The notes: generated by a model not told the origin, from the letters alone. 64,000 nt of DNA from Sinonovacula constricta (GCA_007844125.1 CM017567.1:10954428-11018427); one strand, 5' to 3'; positions 38,725 through 51,723 are shown, counted from the stretch's first letter. Program-made: numbers and translations.

Positions 38725-41469
38725 TATGTAGTATCCACTTATTATACTTATAGTAACATAAACAACAGGGCATTATTCTCCTTCTGACGAAATCTCACAT
38801 CAATGAATCGCGTTGATGATCATCTATGTCTGTCCTCATTGTTGCAATAATAGTTGATATGAAATGTACATGTAATGTAATTCAGGTATCACCTGTTTAA
38901 AATAAGAAGTTTTGTATTGACAATTTTCTTGCATTTCTATTGTTGCAAGGAAATTTTAAAGAGCCACAGGGATAAAAAAGACAGTAATGTATATGTATAA
39001 TATTTACCTTTTGGCAATAAGTATGTATTTAAAATTGCTACTCGTCCAATTTCTTTCTACTTCTTTCGTTAGGATCAATAAATTAATGACCCATTTAAGA
39101 ATCATTTAAAAAAGTATTTGTATAAGTACAGGCCAATAAAATAATTTTACCGCATGCAGTCATTAATAAATAGACATTAAAGGCTTAATTTTAAAAAGAA
39201 AATCAGAAAATTGTGTTTTTCCATGTAAAAACCCTTTAAATATAATCAGTATTTTACCAATTTTATTTAAAAGCTAATTTTACAGTAGGATACCATGTGT
39301 AACATATACGACTTACATTTCCGTATAAACGATTAAGTATCTCTCTGTATAGTATTGTCATTTAATTTATTGTCATTTAATTTATAGTCAGTTTTCTATC
39401 TAGTTTATTGTCACTCATAAGTTTTAACAATATCCGTCATGTCAAAGAATCCCATTTCGATTTACAAACCTATTGTATGTTAATATGACACATCTTTAAT
39501 ATCTGAACGTTTCGTATATACATTTTGTTTTAAACTCACTAGAAATGTGCAGGGTGAATGTTTTATCTGTTGCAATATTTAAATACTACTTGAAATTTCA
39601 TATTAGTCGTTTACATTAACACGTGCTTCAATAAACGTGAGATGTAAACATTGGCATAGATACACCAACATCAGTCACGGAAAGTATTTCCCATCATAAA
39701 CTCTACAGAACAGCATAAGCAAAGACTGTGTCATGCATTCCCCTAATTGACGAAAAATAATATTTATTAAGAGAAATTGATCAATGCAAAGGTATCACAG
39801 CCATGTTTGTGTAACTATTTACATTTAACTAATGCATTTATATTTTTCATTTTTCATTAAAAGCCAGCGGGTTACATACAATCAAAACGTATAACAATTT
39901 AACATGGAAACAAGAATGTTCTTGAACATATTTGGTAAGCTTACTTAATGTTCCGAGGCAATCAAACGATAACCGAGTGTTGTCATTAAAGTAACCCGTA
40001 TATAACACATTTTTCTTTTTATAATAACCGTTGATATAAATAACATAAGCATTACAGAAATTCCATGTCTTTTGATTTTGACAGACTACGAATTTCCAAA
40101 CAAGCATCGAATATTTTAAACAAAAGCTTACTGGTCTGAAGGCATGCGTAACCATTTTCATACCGTTACGTTTTGTCTTACATAAACATCACAGAACTTA
40201 TATTACATCATTTCCAAATACGTGTGAGGATCGAAGACATTTAAAATGAATAATTATCGTGGTTGCGCCTGCATTAAAAGATTACGTTCTGTTAAAGAAA
40301 GGCCATGTCTTAATCATAGAACTAGCATGTACAAATAAAATAACAATGGGTATCGAGTATTTATTAAGATAACTTTCTTTATTGTTTAGAATCAACCTCA
40401 AACTCAACTAAGCTTCTACACGTGCTTGCTTTAGAATCATTTTGCTACTGACAATAAATCTGTATAACTGCAAAGAAAGGGATGTTTGTCAACTCTACGA
40501 TATCACATTGTGGAGAAACTACCCTAATGGCTGGTAATCGCCCGTATCTGTGTGTAATCATTGCGCTCATAGAGCTCCAAGGTCGTCTTTGTTTGTTGTT
40601 TTTTATAGCCGCACAATATATAGATTATCCTATGGAACACAATTAACAACAATGTGTCTGTGATAAGATGCTAGGTCTCTACTGCACTATTCTTTTCCGA
40701 TTGCAAACTGTATCTTTACACTGAGATACTGTGTATAACCGGCTTTAACATTCAAGCGCATATGTCCTCAATCTCCCCACCAGTAGACGGCCCCACACTG
40801 AGTTGGCTCCAACCACAAACCGTGAACTGATTCAAACCATTTATTTACGGAAATTCGAAGTCATCCGAAGTCTACGATAACGCCACTTGACAGATTGTAC
40901 TGCTGATACACAAAGTTCTTATTTTGATCATGACAATATCAGAAGTTTAAGAAAATAAAAGTATACACATTGTTCATAGATGGTTACAAGTTTCAAAAGA
41001 AAGAGACAAATCTCTACAATTACTTCATCTGTGTAAAAGAAACATTAACTAAATTTACTGAACAATCCTATTCCGCCATTGTCCTTGAAAACGGTAAATG
41101 CTATTATGTCTTATATTGAGTATACAATTTTTCTGCGTTACATGTGCAAAGTAATTGTATCAAACATTTACTAGAGATTGTCATTTAGAGGTCAAAAAAT
41201 AAAGGAATAGAAATGCGGTGTTGTAATGGCTTAACAAGTTATACATACGCATGCCTTATAAGAAACAATACATTTTAAGTTTGAATAATTCTTTATGCAT
41301 CAGCAATTATTTATTCTTGATAAAGAGAAGTTAAGTTTGGTTGTCACTGGGTTTAAATATTTCTCATACAAGTATAATCAAAGAAGCATAAAGTGTTGTG
41401 TAAAGAAGCAATTATGACCTAAAATATTTTTTATGAAGCGCTAAGATTAAGCAAGCGTTTGCTATTTTA

Positions 41470-41783
41470 AGACAGACAGACAAGCAGGCAGGCAGACAGG
41501 CAGACATACAGATAGACAAGCAGACATGCAGACAGACAGGCAGGCAAACAGACAGACAGGCAGAGATACAGACGAGCAGGCAGACAAACAGACAGGCAGG
41601 CAGACAGACAGACAGAGAGAAACAAACAAGCAGGCAGACAAACATGCAGGCAGGCAGACAGACAGACAGACAGACAGATACAAACAAGCAGACAAACAAA
41701 CAGGCAGGCAGGCAGGCAGACAGACAGACATAGATACAAACAAGCAGGCAAGCAGGCAAGCATGCAGACACACAGACAGACAT
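41470..41783. repeat. (CAGA/CAGG)n tetranucleotide microsatellite
   Basis: About 310 bp of 4-bp units CAGA, CAGG and variants such as CAAA and CATA; the plus strand is nearly free of T. All three minus-strand frames and one plus-strand frame stay open simply because no unit contains a stop in those registers, giving artificial Cys/Leu/Val-rich or Arg/Gln/Thr-rich translations of up to 157 codons. Confidence 0.97.
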
Positions 41784-42834
41784 ATAACTTACTAAAGTCT
41801 TTCTTTCATACATATAGGCATACAATATTGATATTATGTATAACATCACACCTTGTAAGTTATGAGAGACTTTAAAAATAAACATACAGATGATTATACA
41901 TCATGCATTTACATGTAAAACGTAAATACCAAGCCTCTCTTTTGCTATTTTTGAGGAGAGCACGAACGGGACAAGTCAGACTAGTTGATCAGTATGTAGG
42001 TTCTTGTTTATTTCATGAGAATCTTTCAAATTAAGACCCTTTATGCGCCTTTTAATTGTAAAGTTTCTCATTTAAACTGTATTACCTATGCCTGAACTAC
42101 CTCGATCATTGTCAATGTACATCTTCTATGTTTACTGCAGTAGCATAGGTAAATGAGTGCAGCGAGGAAAACCTCAAATATCTTGGCATTGTAATACGCC
42201 CAGATTAGTAACAAAGTCATCTTATACTCTCTCGTGCGCCCCTTTTCTATAGCCGATATTCGGATTGAGCTCTGTATTCACAGGCGATTAGGTTCATTCA
42301 AGAAATTTGTGCATATAAAATAATGCAATCAATTAAAATTTAGAGTTTCACTGGGGAGTTTATTAGATGTATTTTTGTCTTGTTGTATTCTTTCGGTTAT
42401 GAAACGAACATTTTATGCTGATGCATATACAGAATTTACCATAGATAGCTCTGACAATCGCAGATACGTGTGTAAACAAGCATGATTTTGCGTTATAGGA
42501 AATTTGACGTCTCATCAAATATCATTTATTGAGTCGTTGTGCTTGCCTGAACGAGATGCGCAGCGCCACTTGATTAAGTTAAGCACTGCGGAAATTACTT
42601 TTGCATTTGTGCGGTTATAAACAAAGCATCATTCTGCGATGAATCCTCTACATTGATAATATGTGTGCACGAACTGGTTTTCTGACTGAAATTTCTTTTG
42701 CAAAACTATAAACTACCATTGCATTGATAATGTCAAGATCGTTTATTTATAAAATAAATTTGACCACTTAAAAATGGTTAAACTATTAGAAGCGTACATT
42801 CCTCCGGAAGGCCGGTATTATGAAAACATACTAT

Positions 42835-43062
42835 TGTAAACCGGTTTAAGCACCCCAGTCGGTCCATATTGCCGACTGACTGTTCCAAGGGGGTAACTGT
42901 TGGGTTTGCTCTTATTTTTAAATGACTTATCACAGATTTGTTCTCAATTTTATATTTGGCGTGCATGTGAATACCTTGGTCTTGTGTCTTTTCAATTTTT
43001 GTATATGTTGCAATGCTCATAGGGCTTTGTCTTATATATTCTTATTCATGTTCACAGCAATG
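42835..43062 (-). mobile_element. Dispersed repeat family A, array unit 1
   Basis: Minus-strand reading runs from AAGACAAAGCCCTATGAGCA through CAAGGTATTCACATGCACG and GAACAGTCAGTCGGC to GGGTGCTTAAACCGGTTT. The frame 43020-42778 (80 codons) carries the family core with residues SVGNMDRLGCLN. The stem is perfect: CAGTCGG and CCGACTG around a 9-base loop. The 3' end is replaced by other sequence after CCGGTTTAC. Confidence 0.8.
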
Positions 43063-43439
43063 TTACTTGTTCAGTGTGGCGGTCGTCGAAAATCTCCCCG
43101 TGCATGTAATGTATGTCGTCATTTAATTCATCCTACAAGAATTGTTACATGTATTTCCTTTAATGGGCATTGGACTTTGGTTCCTCAATTTCATCTCCGT
43201 ATGAACAGGGTGCTACAACCATTTACTCTTCTCTGGTCATTCTTTGTTGCTTGATTCAAAAAAAAAAATTTCATATACTATTAACTTTCTGTAGGTCTTC
43301 TATTCGAAATAATACCTATCTCTCTTTTAATCACTGTGTGGACATTTTTTGTCAGTGACGTCACTACTTTCGTCATAACTTGTCAAACTAAACGTCAGCA
43401 TTTATTCAAATGGATAGTGTTTTTTTCATTGCTTGCATT

Positions 43440-43690
43440 CGAGAAATCCATCAAGAAAAGCGAGGTTAGAGCTCTGTAAAACCGGTTTAAGCACTCCAGT
43501 CGGTCCATATTGCCGACTGACCGTTTCAAGGCGATTACTGTCGGGTTTGCTCTTATTTTAAAATGACTAATCACAGATTTGTTTTCACTTTTACATTTGG
43601 CGTGCATGTGAATACCTTGGTCCTGTGTCGTTTCATTTTTTGTATATGTTGCAATGCTCATAGGACTTTGTCTTACATATTTGTATTCAA
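43440..43690 (-). mobile_element. Dispersed repeat family A, array unit 2
   Basis: Same layout as unit 1 but with the 3' end present (AGCTCTAACCTCGCTTTTCT). The minus-strand frame 43661-43395 (88 codons) is open through the family core. The stem CAGTCGG...CCGACTG is intact. Confidence 0.8.
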
Positions 43691-44089
43691 GATCACAACA
43701 ATGTTACTTTTGCAGTGTGGAGGTCGTAAATAATCTCCCTGTGCATGTAATCTATGTGGTCATTTAATTCATCCTACGATGATTGTTACGTGTTTTTCCT
43801 TTGATGGACATTGGACTTTCGTTCCTCAATTCCACCTCCGCATGAACAAGATGCTACAACCATTTACTCTTCTCTGGTTATTTTTTGCTTGATTCAAAAA
43901 GAGTAATTTCATTTACTATTAAAGTTTGGATGTAGGGCTTCTTATCGAAATAATACCTACCTCTCTTATAAACACTATGTGGACATTATTTTTCTATGAC
44001 GTCACTACTTTCGTCATAACTTGTCAAATAAAACGTCAGCGCTTGGACACTTATCCAAATAGATTGGTTTTTCTTAGATTGTTTGCATT

Positions 44090-44312
44090 CGAGAAACCCA
44101 TCAGGAAGTGCGAGGTTAAAGCTCTGTAAACCGGTTTAAGCACCCCAGTCGGTGTTTTGACGACTGGCCGTTCCAAGGGGGGTAACTGTCGGGTTTGCTC
44201 TTATTTTTAAATGACTTTGTTTTCACCTTTACATTTGGCGTGCATGTGAATACCTTGTTCCTGTGTCTTTTCAATTTTTGTATATGTTGCAATGCTCATA
44301 TGACTTATTATA
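44090..44312 (-). mobile_element. Dispersed repeat family A, array unit 3, frame broken
   Basis: Same family, ending with TCGCACTTCCTGATGGGTTT on the minus strand. A deletion after AAAACAAAGTCATTT removes about 15 bp and the frame then meets stops. The stem is reduced to 6 bp (CAGTCG...CGACTG). Confidence 0.8.
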
Positions 44313-46732
44313 TTCTCACTATTGATTGTGACTCTACATATTTATTATAATATTGATTAACATATTGATTATATTCTACCTGATTGTTTGGATGTATTGT
44401 TATTTAGGTAAATGGACTTTTCCAGAATTATATGTTATGAAAATGTCTAGACTGTGGTCATTCCAAAGGGCATTATGTAATGTACATGCAATAACAATAA
44501 GCACTTCAATATGGATACAAGTGTCGTTTGCACGTTTACAGACTGTTGTTTTGTTCAATAAAATCATGTCAAAGAAAAGAATCTATGTCAAAATGGTAAA
44601 CATGTAACTTGTAGAAAAATAATTTGCTTGCAATGACAGTGTCAGTTAAACAGTGTCGGTTATTAATTTTGGACAGAACATAATTATTATTATTAGTGTT
44701 TGTTGCCTGGTATAAAATTGTTCTGGGACGGAGCATTTACAGACATTTTATTTGTTTTTGGTTGAGAAGAAAACTATTAAAGTTTCAGGCAGAGTAAATA
44801 ATGATCAATAGTTATTAGTTTACGATGCAATTTGAACCGGAAATCGTGTTTATTAATACATTGTGTGATTGCGTCGTTTTATATCGCTAGATTCCCAAGG
44901 TGAAATTAACTTATGTTACTTTCTTGTCTTGTGACATCATTGAAAGATCCATTTTTTATATTTTATGATTTCCTCTGACCTTAAGACTCTAAAATTAGTA
45001 TTAAAGTCATGTAGTTTTACCGTGTCAACCAAAGTCTTAAACCATTTAAGACAAATTATAATTCAAGAAATTTGAGTTGTTGATAAAATAGATGCAGTAA
45101 ATATTACAAACAGCTATAAATGTAGAAAAAACATCGTATGTCAGAGAAGGAGAATACAACAATGCTCTGCGGAGTATGATTCAATCCTAATATCACATAT
45201 GTTACCCATGACTTTGAAACTGGATCATTGGGATTTCTTAACTACATATTTTAGATAAGCTTGATCGACTGTCATACTGTTTAACATACATGTAGATGTT
45301 TCCATATTACCTATGTTAGGATTTAGACGAGTTTCATTCAGCTTTTATCTGTGCTTGGATGCAAATAACCGCTCTAAGGTTGCCAGGGTTTGTCATGCAT
45401 TTCTTGTTTTGAATTGTTTTTATCAAATGCGTTATTCCGCAAGAATAATTATAAAATTAAGTATTAGCGCAGATATGTGATTCTAGGCAGATAGCATTAA
45501 TTCGAAAGGAAAAATCTTTCAAAGACACTGGTAATACATAGCATTATGTTTATCTACGAACGTGGGTTTCTAAACAATTAACCCTTTCATTGTGCACATA
45601 AGGGACACTAATTATTTACCAGGAATTCTATTTATTTGTCATGTCACGAAAATTCTTGATTGCAATTCACTGGGGTAATTGTATTTAATGATCGTTTTGT
45701 CTCAAAAGAAAGTCTCAATTCTTTGCTCAAGACAAGAGAGCCTAAAAGTAAACATCGATAAGCGTCTCAAAGCACGAAGAACTCAATATGAACAGAACTA
45801 AATATAAAGATTGAAACGGTGACCCCATGAGCCAAGTTATGTGAACTTTTAGCATAACGAAGGATTATTCAAACTTGTTATTGTATAATGTAGTCCGGCA
45901 TTTTATTGAAAGCAACTTCAATAACAATCATTGTGGCTGTTGATATTCACCTTCGAAATATGTGTAGCGTTTAATATTTTGTGACCAAACAAAAAAGTAG
46001 TATTGTAAGTACACACACATATAATATTCAAAAGTAAAGCAATCTATTTTACATTATAACATGTTATTTTGATTAATGAAAATCATTTTTTACTTTAAAC
46101 GTGTTTACTCCATTTTAATTATATGACATCATTACTTATCTCTAATAATACATACAAGTCATGTACTTCATTATTTATTTTGCTTTCTTTCACATTATTT
46201 GTTCATTATGGTATTCACAGAAGGCACAAAACCTGGAGGTACCATTACCGATAGACGCTTAATCTACCTTAACCTGTAATCAATTATTTATGAATCTTTA
46301 AAAGAGTAACTTATGAAATGGTTACACTATTTTTAAATATATTTATTACACGATTCCCTAAGTATTCCAATTAATACACCCATGAGATATTTTGTGATAT
46401 TAAACAAGTATAATACAGCTTTTTGATTGATTACGTATCGACTATATCATAATGCAGAACGTCTTATACCACTATTTCATCTGCTATTGTTGTTAAATGT
46501 TCGTAAAATCGTATACTGGCGATTTAAATCGTGTGATAAAATGAATTTGAGACGCGTTGTCATTTATAGATTATTTAAAATTATTATTTAACATAAGAAC
46601 AATTTACTCCTTTTAAAGTTTTAAAATTTCACGTTTTAAGGTTACAATGGAATGTGTACACCTGCGGCAGGTTAAATCTGCAAATTAATGCAATATTAGC
46701 TACTATTTTGATCGCAATTAAGTATTTATAAA

Positions 46733-46845
46733 TCGTTCTGACAATGTCTCAATCAGTTTATCTTGCAGTAATGCAAGTCTGCAAAAAGCAGAGGTGACTT
46801 GTTCAAACTGAAATATTTTAATAATTTCTGAGTGTTTGATTTAAC
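46733..46845 (+). repeat. Module M1, copy 6
   Basis: Key parts are CGTTCTGACAATGTCTCAAT, GCAAAAAGCAGAGGTGACTT and GTTCAAACTGAAATATTTTA. It pairs with 37738-37855 through GTTCTGACAATSTCTCAA and CAGAKGTGACTTGTT. Confidence 0.7.
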
Positions 46846-48231
46846 ATGTAAACTCCATCTGAATATAATTGATATCAAAGCAGTTTCATTAAAAGTTAAT
46901 TATATAGTAAGATATCTGAGTAACATTTGAGATTTACGTGTCGCTTTCAACGATTAAGCATGTCATTGTATTATCTGGTTATTTAATATATTGTCCTTTC
47001 TGTGTCAGCTTTAATTTCGCTGTACATGTAATAGAATTACAATATCCATCAAAACACCCAATCCCTATGAACAAAACAATTCTTTTTCAAAATGTCACAT
47101 CTTGAATATCAAAAGTTTTCATATATAAAAACTTTTTAGAGATGTGAACAGTGAATGTTTTGTTCGTCGCAAAATTTAAATACTTCTTGAATTCCAATGA
47201 GATGATCTGATTACTTTGTTGTTTACATTACCATGGGCTTCAATAAGTATGATGTGTTTACAATCCCATAATACAACGCAAACACAATTAATTGTCTCAG
47301 AATAAATCTCATAATAAAATTTACAGAACATTATATGGACAAATATTTTTGATTGCGTCTTGCATTTTCTTAAGTGACATAAACTAATATTATGAAGAGA
47401 AATCAAACAATGTAAAGATATTACACTCAGGTTTGTACAACTATTGACATTTATCTAATGTATTTAAATGGTTCTCCTTAAAAACCAACGCATTGCATAC
47501 AATCAACATACATACAATCTGAACAATGAAAGGTCCACAATTTCAATATTGGTAAGCTGACTTGATTTATTTCTTTTCTAGGTCATAAAAATATTCTGAG
47601 TATTGTTATTGAACTAATCCTTCCATTACACTTTATAAAATAAGAACACTTGATGTAGAAAGTTGTTGAGGCAATCAGCAGTCTACTTACTTTTTATGAA
47701 CAAACTGTTAATACTTAAAGCGTCACAGAACTCATGTGTCTTTTTATTTAGGCAGACTATATATGGCCACATATAACATCAAGCGTATTAAGCCTTTACT
47801 TAATGGTACGAAGACATGCTTGATCATCTTCTTGTCGTTACATTTATTTACTTTAACATCGCGGAATTAATATTTCACTATTTGCAAATACGTGTGAGCT
47901 TCGAGTATGACAGCTAACATGACGCTCCCGTTTAAACTGCTATTTTTATATGGTAAGCAAATACACATGAAAGTCATAATAATGTGGTTCATACAGTTAA
48001 ATTAACACTTAGCTTTTTGAGTAATGAAATATAAGTTTACTTATGTGCAGACTCCACACCAGACTCTACTCAGCCTCAAAGCTTGCTTTGGAATCAATTT
48101 GCGACTGACAGTGAATATGCATAACTGCAAAGAGCCTGTATTTCTCTACAATATCTAAATTGTTTTATTAACTTCCTGGAGATAACTACTCTACGTCCTT
48201 CTTTTATGACTGTTTATCACCTGTAATTTTG

Positions 48232-48290
48232 ATAAGTAAGAATATATGACAAGACATATGAGCACTGCAACATATACAAACATTTGATTA
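48232..48290 (+). mobile_element. Truncated family A fragment
   Basis: GTAAGAATATATGACAAGAC, ATGAGCACTGCAACATATAC and AAACATTTGA match the first 55 bp of family A as at 18055-18110. The rest of the element is missing, and copy 1 of the segmental duplication lacks it at the matching place. Confidence 0.75.
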
Positions 48291-48790
48291 ATAACACCTG
48301 TCTAATAGAGCGCTAAGGGCGTGTTATTGTTGTAGTTTTTTTAAATAACACTGTACGGAATTATAGATTATACAATGGAACAAAACTACAAACATAGCAA
48401 TAAACACACAATAATAGAAATTATCACGATGCAAGGATTTTGATTTTTAAATCTTCTACACTATTTGTTCCTTCAGGACTATGAGAGCTAACAAGATGCA
48501 TGTGCATTTTTAAGTTATCTTTTTATAGCACCCTCTGGCCTCTAGTGTTAAAACGCATCTAAGCACAGGCTTTCGATCAATAGGAGACCTCCTAACTGAG
48601 TTGGCTCCACCCAAAGACACGAGTTTTGATGCCAACCATTTTTAACGGAAAATCGAAGTCAGTCATTCTATGATCAAACAACGTCGAAGTGGACTGCTGA
48701 TATACAAAATTCCTACTTTTGATGATGACAAATTGAGGTGTTTAAACGTATAAAAATGAAAAAAGACAACATCATTTAAATATTTCTGCA

Positions 48791-50109
48791 TGCAGATCTA
48801 ATTTAAGTAAAATAATTAAAATCTACTTTTCAAAATGTTTTCATGAATATTAGTACAAAAAAAGAGCAGCAAACAATAAACTTATATAAGCCGAAAACTA
48901 GTCAATTATTTTCATATCCAAATATGCTTTTTCCGATTGTGAAAGTTTGTATTCAATACAATCTAAAAACAGTTAAATCAAAGATGAAGAGGAGTGTGTG
49001 AAAAAAGACTAATGACTGAGATTACAAAGGAAAGAAAAGGTCAAAAGTTGAAGAAAATGAGAAGCTTACAGAGCTAGCTATCGCATACAATTATAAATAT
49101 TCTATACATATAAGCTCATTTTGTGGAAAAGTACAGTGATGTCAATAAGTTCGACATGACGTCAAAGCCATTATTACTGTTAACATTTGAAACATGGTTT
49201 AGACACAATGGACCCGTCTTACCTGATTTGACATTCATTATTAAGTTTGTTCTTGCACTACGTCTGCCGAATATAAGCACTTAAAGAAGTAATTTAACTG
49301 CTGGGGCATTCCCATTTCATCAGTTTTCATCGCAATGGGCGCGAGTGACACCGCCCTGAAATGATAAATTAATTATTAGCAAACAACATGTTAAAATACA
49401 ATTAAAATGATAGTGTAATAGTAGTGTTTGTTTCTGGTTAAGATATGTGCGTTAAGCAAATCTTCGGTTGCAGCAAAAGGGAAAACACCTGCATCTTAAG
49501 AAACGTTCACTACGAAATAATAATTATGTCCAATAAGTATTGTATTATATATAAAAATAAAAAAAGACATACGCATCCTCCTTTTGATTATTTTGTTACA
49601 AAAAGAAAGCATAAATTTTATTAACTGCTTAGTTTCTCTTTAAAGGTATACCTACAATGTGTCATATATGTAAGTGGTTCTAAAGAAAAGCTTTCTAAAT
49701 ACACCCTTGTAAAATGAATGTAAATTAAACCTTTATCTTACCATAGCAGTTACATATTATCAGATAATGTGTCAACTAATTGTTTAAATACACCGCCAGC
49801 TCTTTGATTGGAGTTTATTGCATTGTTCGAAAAAGTGTCTCGCCTCTATCATTTCCTCGTCTAGATACCGACTACACAAAGTAAAAGTTACATTAAGCTA
49901 CATTTCGTGAATAAAAAGGTTGAATTAAAACATCCATTTGTTGTCTTTAATTTTAAATAGTAACTTAAAGCTACGTACAGAAGTGTTAAGCACTTGGTCT
50001 TAATATACGTAACTCCTTTAACCAAAGTTATGTTGAGGATTGTTGTCTATCAAGATAGTCTAAATATGTAAGTGGGCGGGACTCGGCAGTATTGTTGTAA
50101 TAAGAAAAT
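48791..50109. other. Unassigned AT-rich DNA
   Basis: No gene or repeat supported apart from a single TGACGTCA at 49157. Confidence 0.5.
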
Positions 50110-50125
50110 CACACACACGCGCGCG

Positions 50126-50164
<39 letters not shown>

Positions 50165-50167
50165 ACG
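50110..50167. repeat. CA-CG-CA alternating microsatellite
   Basis: A CA tract, about eight CG/GC steps, then a longer CA tract, all in purine-pyrimidine alternation. The central GCGCGC run is among the sequences most prone to left-handed Z-DNA. Confidence 0.95.
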
Positions 50168-51694
50168 ACTGACACACAAAACACACATTCATCTATTCTT
50201 TGTAATTAGTCATTATATATTAAGGTTGCTGTATCGGAATTGATTGATATTAGTATTTGAAGTTTGTCACTATTTATATATATTTATATTCAATGGAGAC
50301 ATGTTTGTTCACAACAGCAGTCCCGGCTATGTGATCAATAATTTTCAATGGGGTAATTATAACTGCGACAGATAATTGTTTTGCTATTAAACTTCCAACG
50401 ACATGCATATCTTATGCCAAAATTTATATAAAAAAAACTCTTTAAATATTACAGACTGATCGTATTCACATATAAAGGTATATGATGATGGCATATAGTA
50501 AACTGAAATTTTGTTGTGTCCCACTTGTTATGGAGGATGAACATACAATCAGTCAGATTCATATCTAAATATTTCTTAGAACCAATTTGTTACAGCAATT
50601 ATTATCATTTCCACAAATAGAATACGTTAAAAACGTGATTAATTAACTGAACACTGAACGCATTTAAGGAAGGCAAAATCTAATGTCTTGTCACCTTTTT
50701 AAAAAAATTTAGGAACAACTTTTAATTGAATAAGCCTGAAATAAAGATTTAAATAGGTTTTTCGTTATGGCATATCTTAAAATGTTATTAGTTTCTTCCA
50801 ATCTGGTCACTTCCGAAGTAGTTCCAATTAAGTCATCCACTGTCACGTTATCACATTTCAATAAAAAGACCCCTTAGGATAATTTATCCGTTCAAACAAT
50901 TTACCGAATAGACGGAATAACTGCTAGTAAGAGCCATACGAGTGTCATGAAACGTTACTTTACTTTGCAAAAAAAGGACAACAAAACTGATATATATTAT
51001 TGAAAACTTATGCTTTTAAAACAGTTATAAAACAAGAAAAAGTTTAATTTGCGCTTTATTTAGTTTATTTTCCCTAAGTGATTGTTTGATTTCAATATTC
51101 AGGCTACGGAATATTATCAACCAGCAATCCAATGTTTCGTATAAAACTGAACATTATGTTGAGCCATTGCTCCACTAAACATAACTGTACTTTATATTGA
51201 GTCTCCGTAGTAAACATGTCCGAAGATTGATTCGGAAGTTATCGAAAAACATCAAAAAAAATGTTGCCATTTCTTGAGTGAGAAGAATTTCTGATATTTG
51301 CTAGACTCAAGACTTCTAATAAAAACGGCTTAATGCCTACCCCTGTAAACATCTATGGCTCAATTTTAACTTATAACTGAAAACGAATCTGTACAAGTAC
51401 ATCAGCCATACGAATTTCATCTAATTCAGAACGCACTTTGCCACATTCTTATCTAATAGTAAAGAGTCGCCTTTCATTCCATTATCACTGTTATTTTCCC
51501 TCCATGAATATTCCATTCTTTCATATGTGTATGTGTCTCATTTAAGGCTTGAGTTTTATTAAATTGTGTTTAAATTAGGATGTGTGTTCTAAATTGACCT
51601 TTCCTTCTGAAAGATTATTACAGGAAATAGATTTCATGAATCCATTTCTTTGAGAGTCTACTGATTTTGTAGAACAGGACCTGGTCAGGACTAA
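50168..51694. other. Unassigned AT-rich DNA
   Basis: Nothing beyond chance open frames. Confidence 0.5.
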
Positions 51695-51723
51695 GGGGGG
51701 GGGGGGGGGGGGGGGGGGGGGGG
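51695..51723 (+). repeat. Poly-G tract, 29 bases
   Basis: An uninterrupted run of 29 G. Such runs are rare in AT-rich genomes and are error-prone in sequencing, so the length should be treated with care. Confidence 0.85.

Larger units (their letters stand above)
29850..40985 (+). repeat. Segmental duplication, copy 1 (with later insertions)
   Basis: Colinear by-eye matches to copy 2 at 42445-48790. Pairs are: 29850-30200 with 42445-42790 (TGATTAAGTTAGGCACTGCG); 30428-30790 with 44434-44795 (GAAAATGTCTAGACT; AGAAAACTATTAAA); 31185-31320 with 45225-45365; 34405-34900 with 45455-45930 (AACAATTAACC; TATTTACCAGGA; ACAAGAGAGC); 37735-37860 with 46733-46850; 39280-39620 with 46905-47215; 39780-39955 with 47397-47575; 40370-40470 with 48040-48140; 40600-40985 with 48325-48775 (ACTGAGTTGGCTCC). 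Divergence is high (roughly 65 to 80 percent identity where matched), so the event is old. Copy 1 is longer because of insertions at about 31.4-34.4 kb and 35-37.7 kb. No gene is evident within the shared parts. Confidence 0.85.
42835..44315. repeat. Tandem array of about 640-bp units, 2.3 copies, containing family A
   Basis: The landmark CAGTCGG of the stem-loop recurs at about 42858, 43498 and 44147 (periods about 640 and 649). Each unit is one family A copy followed by a unique 400-bp spacer with GTGTGGMGGTCGT, CATTTAATTCATCCTAC, GGACTTTSGTTCCTCAATT, TACAACCATTTACTCTTCTC and a CRE-type TGACGTCACTACTTTCGTCA. The third unit stops inside family A. It is probably an unequal-exchange expansion between flanking repeats. 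The spacer has a 110-codon frame in unit 1 (42922-43254) that is broken by a stop in unit 2. Confidence 0.9.
42445..48790 (+). repeat. Segmental duplication, copy 2
   Basis: Counterpart of 29850-40985 in the same orientation and same order of anchors; see that entry for the paired intervals. Start-to-start distance is about 12.6 kb. Copy 2 contains module M1 at its start (about 42450-42540, GCAGATACGTGTGTAAACA and GCGTTATAGGAAAT) and again at 46.74 kb, as copy 1 does. It carries the 640-bp tandem array in place of the corresponding few bases at about 30.2 kb. No gene is evident. Confidence 0.85.

Noticed and set aside
41412..41885. Open frames of up to 157 codons rich in Cys, Leu, Val and Pro on the minus strand
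   Set aside because: They are translations of the CAGA/CAGG tetranucleotide repeat; all three minus-strand frames are open at once, which real coding sequence does not show.
42922..43254. 110-codon plus-strand frame with several Cys and His residues, possible zinc-binding protein
   Set aside because: The first part is the antisense of family A, and the equivalent frame in the next 640-bp unit has an in-frame stop, so constraint is not supported.
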